Shown: one piece after another, positions 28,209 to 37,707 of the stretch | Layout: every line of letters starts with the position of its first letter | Position numbering within the stretch: position 1 is the stretch's first letter | Source: Meira nashicola | Lineage: Eukaryota > Basidiomycota > Exobasidiomycetes > Exobasidiales > Brachybasidiaceae | Length of the DNA: 64,000 nucleotides | Assembly: GCA_001600355.1 (NCBI GenBank) | Contig: BCJU01000001.1 | Span: 2,501,178-2,565,177, forward strand | Direction: 5' to 3' | Notes under the pieces: model-generated | The model's input: the letters and a program-made list of their open reading frames with translations, nothing else | Told to the model about the DNA's origin: nothing | The model's database searches: none | Made by a program: the position numbers and the translations under genes

Positions 28209-31200
28209 ATGGGTACAGAGAATATGACGACCAAAACGACATCCTCTTCATCCTCTTCATCGAATAAAGATTGGCCACAAGCATCCGTTTGGAGGGATAT
28301 TGATGCACGTTCGGCACCTTTCACAATTCCAGCCAATCGAGAAACATCTCCTACAACAAACTTTCACGCTCAAACTTCATCCTCACCGCCAATGAGCGTC
28401 ATGTTGGGCGAATCTCTCACTTCATCTTCTGCTCAATCCTTTTCCAGATTTACTTCCCCACCACCAGCTGGAGGTGATGCTCGTTCACCTTCACCATCAA
28501 AGCGTGGACCATTCACATTCGGAAACGCATCTGAATCTCGCGATCGATGGTCAAGCATCGGTCAAACACAACAACAAAATTTCAGTGCATCCGCTGATGG
28601 TTCAATGAATTACGGAGGACCTTCTCAGAATTACGCCCAACAAGGCCAACAGCAGCAACAAAGAAAGAATTTACCCCCCGGCATGTTTGGTGGTAATGAA
28701 CCATTTTTGGGATATAATGATATCTGGGGTAATGGAGGACAGAGGTCATCTGACGCTGAAGTTCGCGGACAAGGTGCAGCGGGACAGGCAAAGAGCTCTG
28801 GAGGATCATCTCTTGATCAAATCCATACTCGATTTGAAAATGTGGGTATAGGAAGAGAGGAAGGAAGCGGATATTCTACAAACATGCTGCATAATCCGGG
28901 ACAAGGATCAAAAGCTATTAATATTGGTAATAATGCAGCCGTTGGCGGCCAACAATTTGGTCCATTGTCAGGCTTGCCACCTTCTGATAGCCTTAGTCCC
29001 AGAAGTATGATGCAATTCCATCAGCAACAAATGCAAGCACAACATCCATCACAATCTTCTCAACAGCAGCTACAATCTCAGCAACATCCACTTCATCCTT
29101 CAGGTATCACTGGCGGACCTTCAGGTTCGCAAACTGGAATGAGCTCTGGTCTAGAAGGGCCAAGAAATGGAGAAGAAATCACGACTGTCTTCATCGTCGG
29201 ATTCCCGGACGATATGACAGAGCGCGAATTCGCAAATATGTTTTTGTTCGCCAAAGGGTTTGAAGCATCAACGCTCAAGATACCCGCTGGTATGAATACT
29301 GCGCCTCTTCGACCTGGAGAAAATGCAAGCGCAGGTCCTGGAGGTCCATATAATGCTGTCAATGTAACTGGATCGAACTTGTTTGATATGCAGAGCGGTA
29401 ATGGTGGTACGGGATCGAACGTAGGAGCAAGTAGTTGGGATGAACATGCTATCTCAATGGGACTTTCTCGTCATGGCTCCGGTCCAGATAGCTTTGGATC
29501 GATGTCAACAATTGCAGCGGGAGATAGAAATAGTATGGGAGGTCTGCAAGGTGGAATTATGGGTCCTCCTGGCAAGATTAAACAAATCATCGGATTCGCC
29601 AAATTCCGTACAAGAGCAGAAGCTTTAGAAGCTCGTGATGCGTTGAATGGTAGAAAGATTGACGCCGAGCGTGGATGTGTTCTGAAGACGGAAATGGCAA
29701 AGAAAAATCTCCATACCAAACAACGTCCTGTTTTGGCAAATGCTCCTGGGCAAGATGGTCAGCCATCCTTCCCTCCTCCTTCTTCGGGATCGGGTAGCAT
29801 GGGACCACCACATGGATTCCCGCAATCTAACATGCCTATTCACCAAGGTCCTCCCCCTTCACATGTTCCTCCTGGTGTGGCGCCTGGCAATTTATCACAA
29901 AACGGACCTGGATTCATTCCATCTTCAAATGGTTTGCAAGATGCAAGTGGTTCTGCTCCTCCGGGCTTTGGACCTCAGTTGCAAGGATCGCGCATCATTC
30001 ATCCAAATGCACCTGCGCAAAATTCAATGGGTCCTCCGAATGCATTTTTAAACACATATAACAATCCTGGCTCCAATGTGCCACATCCAACAAATTCAAA
30101 TGGTCAAATTGGCGCACAACCACCTTTTGATCCTTTCAGTGGCCAAAACGTAGGAGAACAGCATGGTCCAGGTGGAATGCTTTCACCATCTGAGCAAGGC
30201 GGGAATCCGTATGCCGGCCGTAGACAATTCGCTGCTCAACAAGGCGAAGGAGATCAATTTGGATCGAGAGGAAGTAATGATAAATGGGCTGGATCGGGAC
30301 CATTGGACTACTTTGACGCAAATGGAGCTCCACAAAACAATGGACAACAAAATCAACAGCATCAAGGTAGACAGCAATCTCTCAGTTTATCCACTCAAAA
30401 CCCCCCATCATTTTCAGGACCTGGACAAGGTGGACAAAGAGGGCCGGATTGGGGTGCAATAAGTTCACCAAATGGAACATACTCCAATGCAATGGCAAAA
30501 CCAATCACGTTTGGAGAAATTCCTTCGCAAGTCACCAACTCACTTTCTAATAACATACAAGGTCAACATCAGCAACAGAGCAGTACTCAATCAGAGGATT
30601 TTAAGCAAGGGGAGTCGACGACGTTTAAAGTGCAACAAGAGCAACAATCACAAAGATCACATCAATCATCAACATCACCAATAACGTCGCCCCAAGGATC
30701 TGAGAAAAAGAATGAATCAGAATCAATAAGTAAAGTATCGCAAATTCAATTGCCTAGCTTTACTTCCCATTTGAATGGAATCGATGCAGAAGCAACGCAT
30801 GTTCAGCGATTGCAAAATACCGTCTCTCCACCACCAATGGCAGCACCCGTTGCAGCACATGCAGGACAATCATCAATTATGTCAACAATCTTGCCTGCTG
30901 TAACAAATCAAGCCGGTAATGGAGTTTCAACGACGATCAATACATCTTCTTCTTCGCATGGCGTCAATCGTCCCCATTCACGTTTATCCAATCGAGCCAC
31001 TTCACCTTCCGTTAGCGTTGGTAGTGGCGGACCAGGATCACGTTTTGGCTCACTCAGAATCGACTCCCCTATGAATAATCAAAGACCATTTTCTCCTCAT
31101 GCTCTCATGCGATCTCCTCCACCTTTTCTCGATACGGCTAGCTTGCACTTTCGTGCTACCAGTCCAGGAAGTCCGCCAATCTCTAGTCCTACAAGTAGAA

Positions 31201-31664
31201 GTTTCAGTATCGATGCAAATCCGCCGGGAAATACTTTATTCGTTGGCAATTTACCTGCAAGTATAACCGCTCCTCCTTCTTCAACACAATTAGAAGATTC
31301 TTTGTACAAAGTCTTTTCGGCCAAAAATGGTTTTCGTCAAATGAGCTTTAGGGTAAAAAGTAGCGGACCGATGTGCTTTATCGAATTTGAAGATGTGGGT
31401 TGTGCTGGACGAGCTTTAGGTGAATTGAATGGTGATACACTGGAAGGTATGGTTAAAGGCGGATTACGATTAAGCTTTAGCAAACATCCACTTTTCAAAG
31501 GCACATCTTCTGCTTCCTCCCATGGAGGTGCACAAACACCAGTCAGTGCAAATCATTCTACTTCTTTAGCCGGACAACCTGCGGGATCGGCAGCTTCTTT
31601 GCCCAACAATGAACAAATTTCCAACGCTGTTCGTGCTGCTCGAGTTGCCTCTCCTGGCCGATGA
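28209..31664 (+). CDS. Scw1/Whi3-like RNA-binding protein with two RRM regions
   Basis: Proteins of this group bind mRNAs and influence cell-wall integrity (Scw1) or cell-cycle entry and mRNA localisation (Whi3). The N-terminal 320 residues are Ser/Gln/Pro-rich. The first RRM is in two pieces. Residues about 323-365 (TTVFIVGFPDDMTEREFANM) carry the first strand and helix. Residues about 455-500 (IIGFAKFRTRAEALEARDAL, then AEMAKKNLHTK-type sequence) carry the RNP1 strand and second helix. Between them lies a Gly/Ser-rich insert of about 90 residues. A long Pro/Gln/Asn/Gly-rich region follows. The C-terminal RRM (about 1004-1090) begins NTLFVGNLPASI and has the RNP1-like strand GPMCFIEFED. The Gln-rich, prion-like composition fits Whi3-type condensate proteins. 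The ATG at 28209 gives the full frame; single exon, 1151 aa. Confidence 0.8.
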   Translation: MGTENMTTKTTSSSSSSSNKDWPQASVWRDIDARSAPFTIPANRETSPTTNFHAQTSSSPPMSVMLGESLTSSSAQSFSRFTSPPPAGGDARSPSPSKRGPFTFGNASESRDRWSSIGQTQQQNFSASADGSMNYGGPSQNYAQQGQQQQQRKNLPPGMFGGNEPFLGYNDIWGNGGQRSSDAEVRGQGAAGQAKSSGGSSLDQIHTRFENVGIGREEGSGYSTNMLHNPGQGSKAINIGNNAAVGGQQFGPLSGLPPSDSLSPRSMMQFHQQQMQAQHPSQSSQQQLQSQQHPLHPSGITGGPSGSQTGMSSGLEGPRNGEEITTVFIVGFPDDMTEREFANMFLFAKGFEASTLKIPAGMNTAPLRPGENASAGPGGPYNAVNVTGSNLFDMQSGNGGTGSNVGASSWDEHAISMGLSRHGSGPDSFGSMSTIAAGDRNSMGGLQGGIMGPPGKIKQIIGFAKFRTRAEALEARDALNGRKIDAERGCVLKTEMAKKNLHTKQRPVLANAPGQDGQPSFPPPSSGSGSMGPPHGFPQSNMPIHQGPPPSHVPPGVAPGNLSQNGPGFIPSSNGLQDASGSAPPGFGPQLQGSRIIHPNAPAQNSMGPPNAFLNTYNNPGSNVPHPTNSNGQIGAQPPFDPFSGQNVGEQHGPGGMLSPSEQGGNPYAGRRQFAAQQGEGDQFGSRGSNDKWAGSGPLDYFDANGAPQNNGQQNQQHQGRQQSLSLSTQNPPSFSGPGQGGQRGPDWGAISSPNGTYSNAMAKPITFGEIPSQVTNSLSNNIQGQHQQQSSTQSEDFKQGESTTFKVQQEQQSQRSHQSSTSPITSPQGSEKKNESESISKVSQIQLPSFTSHLNGIDAEATHVQRLQNTVSPPPMAAPVAAHAGQSSIMSTILPAVTNQAGNGVSTTINTSSSSHGVNRPHSRLSNRATSPSVSVGSGGPGSRFGSLRIDSPMNNQRPFSPHALMRSPPPFLDTASLHFRATSPGSPPISSPTSRSFSIDANPPGNTLFVGNLPASITAPPSSTQLEDSLYKVFSAKNGFRQMSFRVKSSGPMCFIEFEDVGCAGRALGELNGDTLEGMVKGGLRLSFSKHPLFKGTSSASSHGGAQTPVSANHSTSLAGQPAGSAASLPNNEQISNAVRAARVASPGR

Positions 31665-31844
31665 GAAGCAATCAGGTTCTGTTCAAAAAGCTATTGTGGC
31701 TTATACCGAGCGCTAAAATGATTTGCAGCTAGTGTTCGGGGCAGCGCCTGGCGCGTAAAGTGATTAAATTGCCTCACGCGTTCTTTGCTCGCACCTTCCT
31801 TCTCAACTTCCAAGAACTGTGGAAATGTTTGTCATATAGCAAAA

Positions 31845-32342
31845 ATGTCTGGCGCAACTCTTGATTTTGACATGATTTCTTCTTTAGAAGAGAATGCCTA
31901 CAAAGAAGGTTTTGCGGATGGCGAATCACACGGCAAACTTCATGGCACATTCGAAGGAAGGCAGCTAGGAGCAGAAAAAGGATTTGAGCTTTGGCAAGAA
32001 CTTGGTCAAATGGAAGCATTTGCTCGTACTTGGCTACAATTTACTGCATCCGATGAAGTTGATATTAGTCGTAAACAACAGAAGGCTATTCAGCATTTGC
32101 AATCAGTTCTCGCTCTGATAGATACTATGCCAATGGAGAACGACGAAAAGGTTGACATTGGTGCGACAATGGAACGAATCAGGGCAAAGCACAAGATGGC
32201 ATGTCTAGCTTTAAATATTAATTCAGATCTATCAAATGTCACCATTGACAAATCTTCTTCTGCTACCGATTCGCAAGGCGCTACGAGCAGTAATATTATC
32301 ATCAAGGGCCGTCAAGTCGATAGCAGTCAATTACACTTTTAA
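31845..32342 (+). CDS. LTO1: Lto1 (ORAOV1) homolog, Yae1-Lto1 complex
   Basis: Lto1 acts with Yae1 as an adaptor that brings the Fe-S targeting complex to Rli1/ABCE1, which is needed for ribosome recycling and biogenesis. The diagnostic deca-GX3-type pattern is visible near residues 20-45: EGFADGESHGKLHGTFEGRQ then LGAEKGFEL, with Gly every four residues. The rest is helical. The ATG at 31845 is chosen because the product starts shortly before this motif; the upstream frame opens with TTG. The product is 165 aa, close to family size. It lies 180 bp after the RNA-binding gene on the same strand and converges on the sulfurtransferase gene. Confidence 0.85.
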   Translation: MSGATLDFDMISSLEENAYKEGFADGESHGKLHGTFEGRQLGAEKGFELWQELGQMEAFARTWLQFTASDEVDISRKQQKAIQHLQSVLALIDTMPMENDEKVDIGATMERIRAKHKMACLALNINSDLSNVTIDKSSSATDSQGATSSNIIIKGRQVDSSQLHF

Positions 32343-32816
32343 TTATCTTTTCAATTTTCGCATACCATCCGCAAGAGCATCAGCACCGTGACCGAATCGC
32401 AACAATATTACACATAATAAACAGCATTCAACATTTGGTCTGTACATTTCGTCATCTGTCCGACAAAACAAAACGTAAACAAATCTCAGACTTTTCCTTC
32501 AATCTTTGTACCATTTTGATCGTCTATCGATCATTTTTGCAATTTTTTTCTTCTTCGCTTCATTTTTTTTATTTTTATGGTTCTCAATTTGCTATTCAAA
32601 TCCTACTTTTGTTTTCTCTCATATCTCTCACTGCACCCTCAATTCGCATCTTACCACACAATTGCTACTTTTACACATTCTCACTTTATTGCTCATATTC
32701 TTGCTTTCTATCCTCTGCGCATCCTGTTATCCAATATATAGTAGTATTTTATTCAATTCATTCAGATCTATTATGCCGTCTATGCTTACAAAAGTACAAT
32801 TTGATCTTTCATTTTT
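32343..32816. other. Convergent spacer, T-rich
   Basis: This is a pyrimidine-rich plus strand (3' flank of LTO1). The open frames at 32435-32848 and 32506-32856 are Phe/Ser/Leu-rich artefacts of the T/C bias. No gene. Confidence 0.6.
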
Positions 32817-33911
32817 TCAATCTTTATCGATCACGCTCTCTTTTCTAGACGCATAACCCGTCCAACTTTCATCGTAAATGCTACTTTGGATGCCTAATTG
32901 ATACAATCCCAACCATAGGATTGCAGCCGTCATTCCGCTTCCACAAGTATTTGTCACTGCAGATTCACCAGCCGAACTTGCTTGACGTAATTTATCCAAT
33001 TCATCCATCCCGCCAACACTATCACTTATCGTTCTCCAAAGATCCGTTTGATTTTTTAAAGTTGTGAATGAAACATCAGAATTTGATGAGTTGGATTGCA
33101 AAAGTGTTGTAGCTGGAAGTGAAGTTGAATTGGGAATATGTCCAGACGAAAGACCAGGTCTAGGTTCGGGTGATGTACCATCAAATCTTCCCGCTGGACG
33201 AGCGTCTAAGACTGTTTGTCCTCTTGCGCCCATACGTGCATTTGCAACCATTTCATCGTACGAACGAATCAAAGTTGATTCAATAGAAGGAATAGGATAC
33301 TTTGTTGGCTCAATCGTATGAGCTGATCCATTTTCTACTTCATATCCATTCGAGATCCAAGCAGGTAAGCCTCCATTTATGATAGAAATTGCACGATGTC
33401 CAAAAGCATGAAAGGTGAATGCTGTACGTGGAGAAGAGAATACGCCATGGGTATCATAAACGATCACATGTGTTTCAGGCGTAATTCCATGTTGACCTGC
33501 AGCAAGAGCAAAAGTTTCAGGAGTTGGCATCATATGACTTAATCCTAAAGGATTCAATTCATTTCCATTTAAATCTTTTTCGCCTTTTTGTGTTGCAACT
33601 TTATCAACGTTCCAAAAAGATGAATTTGGAATTCTTGGACCTGATTCGAATTCTTTTTGTGCATTTCTTTGTACGTTTGGCATAAACCAAGTTGCATCTA
33701 AAATACGAAGTGAAGATGAATCTCTTGCTTGATTTGCACGAATTAAATCTTGAACATCTTTTGGCGCTAAGATTAATGGAACAGGTTCGGTTGTTGCTTT
33801 ACTTGACATTCGTGCGAATCGGGTTGATGAGAGTGATGGAAAGGAGCCAAACGATGGATGTACTTTTGTCAATTTTGATATTCTCCCTAATCGGGTGGAT
33901 AATATCATCAT
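32817..33911 (-). CDS. TUM1: Tandem-rhodanese sulfurtransferase, Tum1/MST type
   Basis: Tum1-type 3-mercaptopyruvate sulfurtransferases pass sulfur to Uba4/Urm1 for tRNA thiolation and may detoxify cyanide. Two rhodanese domains are visible. The inactive N-terminal one covers about residues 40-180 (LRILDATWFMPN, VIVYDTHGVFSSPRTAFTFHAFGH). The active C-terminal one covers about 205-345 (VLDARPAGRFDGTSPEPR). The catalytic loop reads TCGSGMTAAI, close to the CGSGVTA of mercaptopyruvate rather than thiosulfate enzymes. The first ATG is 33911 (33908 directly follows). It gives a basic, hydroxyl-rich leader (ILSTRLGRISKLTK) that looks mitochondrial. A downstream ATG at 33809 (MSSKATTEP) would give a cytosolic form of normal length. 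Single exon. Confidence 0.87.
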   Translation of the reverse strand: MMILSTRLGRISKLTKVHPSFGSFPSLSSTRFARMSSKATTEPVPLILAPKDVQDLIRANQARDSSSLRILDATWFMPNVQRNAQKEFESGPRIPNSSFWNVDKVATQKGEKDLNGNELNPLGLSHMMPTPETFALAAGQHGITPETHVIVYDTHGVFSSPRTAFTFHAFGHRAISIINGGLPAWISNGYEVENGSAHTIEPTKYPIPSIESTLIRSYDEMVANARMGARGQTVLDARPAGRFDGTSPEPRPGLSSGHIPNSTSLPATTLLQSNSSNSDVSFTTLKNQTDLWRTISDSVGGMDELDKLRQASSAGESAVTNTCGSGMTAAILWLGLYQLGIQSSIYDESWTGYASRKESVIDKD

Positions 33912-34374
33912 TTGTAGATAGAGAGTTGAAATAAAAGAAACAAGATTGGTATGCAATGCAAGATTGGCTAAAATCCCGGCTTAGGCCCGTGCAGCTTAAA
34001 TAAGCACGTCATCCTGTTCTATGTTGTGTACAAATGCATCTGCAAAGCTATGAAACGAGAATGTATGCTCTCTACCACCGATTTTCCACCGGTATTAGAC
34101 GCCTTCTTTCGGCCAATATTAAGGCCAATGTCAAGGTCAATTGATGAAGTCTCGTCCGCAATTCGGTAGAGTAGGGTACAGCCCTAAAATTCGAACGCTA
34201 TGGCATGTTGATTTGTGACTGTTAAGTGAACGGACGAAATGTGTTTCGTGGCTGTGGAAAAGAAAACTTCTTAGAAGAGAGCGATTGAAGGGTATAAATG
34301 AAGATATTGTGTTCTGTCTGGCAGATCTTTCCCTCCCTATTATTAGAGTTATCCATCTTCTCTTGCTTTAAAGT
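33912..34374. other. Divergent promoter region, TUM1 and small secreted gene
   Basis: This spacer carries a TATAAATG box for the plus-strand gene. It has no CAGGAGT element, unlike the left-end secretory promoters. No other gene seen. Confidence 0.55.
34293..34300 (+). promoter_or_regulatory. TATA box of the 34375 gene
   Basis: TATAAATG lies 75-82 nt upstream of the ATG at 34375. Confidence 0.55.
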
Positions 34375-34725
34375 ATGTTCAAATCACCTTTGATGTTCCT
34401 CATGTTTGTTACTTTAGCTTCTTCTATGTTTATCAAGCCAACCGAGCAAGCTGCAGTAATCGTTCCATTGCAGATTCAAAGTGAACAAAGTATGAATATC
34501 GATTTCGTTCGTCGTTCTGAGCGTGGCCAAGAAAGTGGCCGTCGCGTAGACATCGAAACATTCAAAAAAGCACAAGAAGATAAACGTAAGAAGGATACAG
34601 CAGAGGAAAACAAGAGATTAACTGAAGTTGAAAGAACAATCGCTCCTGGATCTTCTGCTTCATCTGATCATCTTACCACTCAACAAGTGGAAGAATTGCG
34701 TAAAAAATTTCATAGTGGTCATTAA
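34375..34725 (+). CDS. Small secreted protein, 116 aa
   Basis: Residues 1 to about 26 are a hydrophobic leader (MFKSPLMFLMFVTLASSMFI) with a likely cut near EQAA or later, so secretion is probable. The mature part is highly charged. A possible Kex2 site (DFVRRSERG) is followed by a Lys/Glu/Asp-rich, strongly helical segment (FKKAQEDKRKKDTAEENKRL) and a Ser/Thr linker, ending KKFHSGH. There is no Cys and no family I recognise. Dibasic processing plus a short charged helix is compatible with an effector or a wall-associated peptide. It stands alone among housekeeping genes, away from the left-end secretory set, but its promoter has the same TATA spacing. Confidence 0.65.
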   Translation: MFKSPLMFLMFVTLASSMFIKPTEQAAVIVPLQIQSEQSMNIDFVRRSERGQESGRRVDIETFKKAQEDKRKKDTAEENKRLTEVERTIAPGSSASSDHLTTQQVEELRKKFHSGH

Positions 34726-35298
34726 AACTTTTTTGTAGTTTAAGACTCACAAGATATTTGAGATTATGTAATAATCAATTTATTTTATGCTACTCATTCA
34801 TAATTTTGACAATATTGTTGTAGTATCAAATCTTTGAGATAAAGCACATCTTCATTTCTGTTCTTACCCACTTCGAGTACCGAACGGCGAAGATATGAAT
34901 TCCCACCTTTACGCATTTTTCTCCACAAAAAAGGGCCAGTGTTCGAAGACTGCTGATGTCCGTCTCTAGCGCACGCACGCTTCACAAATTGGGGACAGCT
35001 AAACAGCGTCATTGTATGTTCTTCGGACTTTACGCACGCGTCTTTGGATTTCCTCTCAAAAGGTCTTACCTTCAAACAACAACCACAACCTCCATTCATC
35101 CATTACAACATTCAATCAAGCCAATAGACTTCCTTCTCTGGATCGGAGAAGAGCGGAGAGTATTCACTTGTTGCTCTTTCCATTGAAAGAAGAAAGGCAA
35201 GAAAGAGAGAGTGAGAGAGTGAGGTAGAGGCAAGACCCCACATTCATAGACATCAACATAACAGCAACAGCAGCAACAACAACAACTGATAGGTAAAG
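34726..35298. other. Spacer and 5' leader of ARL1
   Basis: The first part is the 3' flank of the small secreted gene. The last 200 bases form the ARL1 leader, with a purine-rich GAGA stretch (35190-35230) and CAG/CAA repeats right before the ATG. Open frames here have no domains. Confidence 0.55.
35261..35286 (+). repeat. CAR (CAG/CAA) triplet run in the ARL1 leader
   Basis: ACAGCAACAGCAGCAACAAC continues as CAA triplets up to 12 nt before the ARL1 ATG. It is unstructured and A-rich, which is common in strongly translated fungal leaders. Confidence 0.7.
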
Positions 35299-35937
35299 AT
35301 GGGTGCAGCTTTTTCGTCAATGTTTAGCTCTTTGGCTTTTTGGGCTAGAAACAAAGAAGTTCGAATTTTGATGTTAGGATTGGAAAATAGTGGAAAGACG
35401 ACGATTTTATATAAATTACAATTAGGTGAAGTTGTTTCAACGATACCAACTATAGGATTCAACGTTGAAAGTTTAGATTACAAAAATATCAAATTTCAAG
35501 TTTGGGATTTAGGAGGTCAAAGTAGTATTAGACCGTATTGGAGATGTTATTATGCAGAAACGAGTGCAATAATTTATGTTATCGATTCTGCGGATAAAGA
35601 AAGATTAGGAACATCAAGAGCAGAATTACTCGCAATGCTTTCTGAAGAAGAATTACGATCAGCAAAACTTTTAGTCTTTGCAAATAAACAAGACTTGGAT
35701 GGTCATGCAAGCGTGAGCGAAGTCAGCGAAGCTTTAGGTTTGGATCAATTGAAAGATCGCAGTTGGACGATTCAAGGTTGTTGTGCGATCAAAGGAGATG
35801 GTCTAGAGGATGGTTTAGATTGGTGAGTAGTGATTGAAAGAGTTTACGATTTGATACTGGAAGATATTGACGCAATTTTATAATTCTTTCTCCCCCTTCA
35901 TTCGCAAAGGCTCGTCAATTCATTACAAGAAAAATGA
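35299..35937 (+). CDS. ARL1: Arl1 small GTPase, two exons, 183 aa
   Basis: Arl1 is an Arf-like GTPase of the trans-Golgi that recruits golgins and regulates vesicle traffic. Exon 1 is 35299-35822 and exon 2 is 35910-35937. The donor is GTGAGT and the acceptor is CGCAAAG. Without splicing the frame stops just after GLDW; splicing adds LVNSLQEK and gives exactly 183 aa, the length of yeast Arl1. Motifs: Gly2 for myristoylation (MGAAFSS), P-loop GLENSGKT (27-34), PTIGF switch I (50-54), WDLGGQ switch II (69-74), NKQD (129-132) and CCAIKGDG (161-168). The switch and P-loop sequences fit Arl1 better than Arf1. Splice sites are clear. Confidence 0.93.
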
Positions 35938-36336
35938 ACAGATGCACACTCTTTGCGAAGGACAATTTCGCCATTATCATACTCTCCGCTCTTTTTCCCT
36001 TTGCATTCTTCTCAAATATACCAACAAGGACCTTTTGAAACCTTGAGAGCGACTTTGGCTGCGTTTGTAAGCATTGAATGCCGTTATTGATCATTCAATG
36101 GGCAAAACTTACGCCAAAAGTTATTCCGCTATTGTAGCAGTGTTCATTCTAGCGACCAAGGTTTCGATCATATTCCTTCCTCTCATCCTTGTACTTTATA
36201 GCAATTGATAAGTTGTATGACAACCTGTGTGCTGCATGATCTTAGATAATTCATCTGCAACGCTTATATAACAATTGGAAGAGTGAAAAAAATGGTAAAA
36301 AATATAGCAAAGAAAAAAAAAAGCCAAAAAAAATGG
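35938..36336. other. Spacer with a stem-loop, ARL1 3' flank
   Basis: It contains a perfect 9-bp inverted repeat, CATTGAATG (36072-36080) and CATTCAATG (36092-36100), with an 11-nt loop, probably in or after the ARL1 3' UTR. An A-rich block (36283-36333) follows just past the tRNA 3' end; read on the tRNA (minus) strand it is a T-run, as expected for RNA polymerase III termination. Confidence 0.6.
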
Positions 36337-36431
36337 TTCCCACGCCGGGAGTCGAACCCGGCTCTTTCGCGTCCCTGGTTATTTGGAATAATCATGAAAG
36401 GCGAATATACTAACCGATGTACTACATGGGA
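36337..36431 (-). tRNA. tRNA-Glu (UUC) with a 23-nt intron
   Basis: On the minus strand the acceptor arm is TCCCATG paired with CGTGGGA, with one G-T pair. The D-arm is GTAC/GTAT, the anticodon stem TTCGC/GCGAA, and the T-arm CCGGG TTCGACT CCCGG. The anticodon loop reads CTTTCA, then an intron at 36372-36394, then C. The anticodon TTC is at 36396-36398 and the intron begins one base after it, the canonical eukaryotic place. Removing 23 nt leaves 72 nt, the standard tRNA-Glu length. A CCA directly follows the discriminator A in the genome, and a T-run on the transcribed strand lies just beyond. Confidence 0.93.
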
Positions 36432-36674
36432 TTTGTTGTTATTAGGACCGACTACATTTAACATGTATACCTCTCTGTCTATCTCAGAAGGAGTAAATCC
36501 CAAATAAAGCTTATTTCTTAGCGCCCGCCTGCCCGCTTCACCCTAAATGGCCCCGACGAAATGAATTACGCATTGAACTCCGAACCGGCTCCATAGTAAA
36601 AGGCGTAATAAGAGAAATCACTCATCTTTGCTTTTTTACTCCAGCATTCATCCACCTCTATCATTTTACCGATT

Positions 36675-37603
36675 ATGGCACCGATCAAAGAGGTAGCACG
36701 TTCGGAAGAACAAGCCCTTTCACTTACTTACATACGCACAATTTTACAGAGATTGGAAGATACGATCTTATTCCAACTTATCGAAAGAGGACAAAATGCA
36801 CATAATGCAGTTATGTACGAGCCAGGAGCGATTCCAGCTTTAAAAGAGAAAGAAGGTTGGGAAAGATCATGGGTTGAATGGTTTTTGAAAGAAACTGAAA
36901 GTTCACATAGCAAATTACGCAGATGGCAAGCACCCGACGAATACCCTTTCACTGATGTCAAGTTATTGCCTGCTCCAATCTTACCGCCTATCGAATATCC
37001 AAAAGTACTCTATGAACCTGCAATCGTTAATGTGAACGATAAAATTTTATCTCATTACAAGGATCATTTGGTGCCTGCTCTCACCAAAAGATTCGGCCAA
37101 GAATCCGATGATGGAGAATATGGCAGTGCTGCTGTTCGTGATGTAGATGCACTGGCAGCATTATCAAAACGTATTCATTTTGGAATGTTTGTTTCTGAAT
37201 CTAAATTCCGATCCGATACGCCTACATTCGTTGATGCGATTCAGAAAAGGGATACGAAGAAGCTTGAAGCTTTAATCACCAAACCAGAAGTGGAAGCAGC
37301 TCTGCTTGTTAGATTGGAAGGGAAAGCAAAAGTATATGGACAAGATTTGAATAGCTCTATACCCGAAAAGGATCTCAAGATCGATCCAGACGTTGCTGTT
37401 CAACTTTACAGAGATTTTGTCATCCCATTAACAAAGGTGGTTGAGGTGGATTATTTGTTAAAAAGGTGAGATCGAAATATGTTTATAGCTCTTTTTTATT
37501 TTAAAGACATTCTGACATACCCTTTTCCTTCTTTCCTAATAGACTTGATGGGCTCACTGATGAGCATGTCCAAGCGCTCAAATCAGGACAGGTTTCCAAA
37601 TAG
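36675..37603 (+). CDS. ARO7: Chorismate mutase, two exons, 283 aa
   Basis: This enzyme converts chorismate to prephenate, the branch point to Phe and Tyr; yeast Aro7 is inhibited by Tyr and activated by Trp. Exon 1 is 36675-37465 and exon 2 is 37543-37603. The donor is GTGAGA and the acceptor is CCTAATAG. The spliced C-terminus reads LLKRLDGLTDEHVQALKSGQ. Family features are the N-terminal helix (LTYIRTILQRLEDTILFQLIERGQ) with its catalytic Arg, the WVEWFLKETESSHSKLRRW segment, the regulatory region near FPFTD/LPAPILPP, SKRIHFGMFVSESKF with the catalytic Lys and Glu area, and the C-terminal VAVQLYRDFVIPLTKVVEVD. Length is close to fungal AroQ-type enzymes. Converges on prefoldin 2 (104 bp). 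Confidence 0.92.
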
Positions 37604-37707
37604 TGACCCTTCAATCATTCAATAAGAGCTATCTCCTTTTTTGGGCATGGATGTATCTATACAGGGACTCATATAATGTTACAATGATACGAACATGATA
37701 GCTACCC

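Noticed and set aside
32435..32856. Two Phe/Ser/Leu-rich frames after LTO1
   Set aside because: They follow the pyrimidine-rich 3' flank composition and overlap the end of the facing sulfurtransferase gene.
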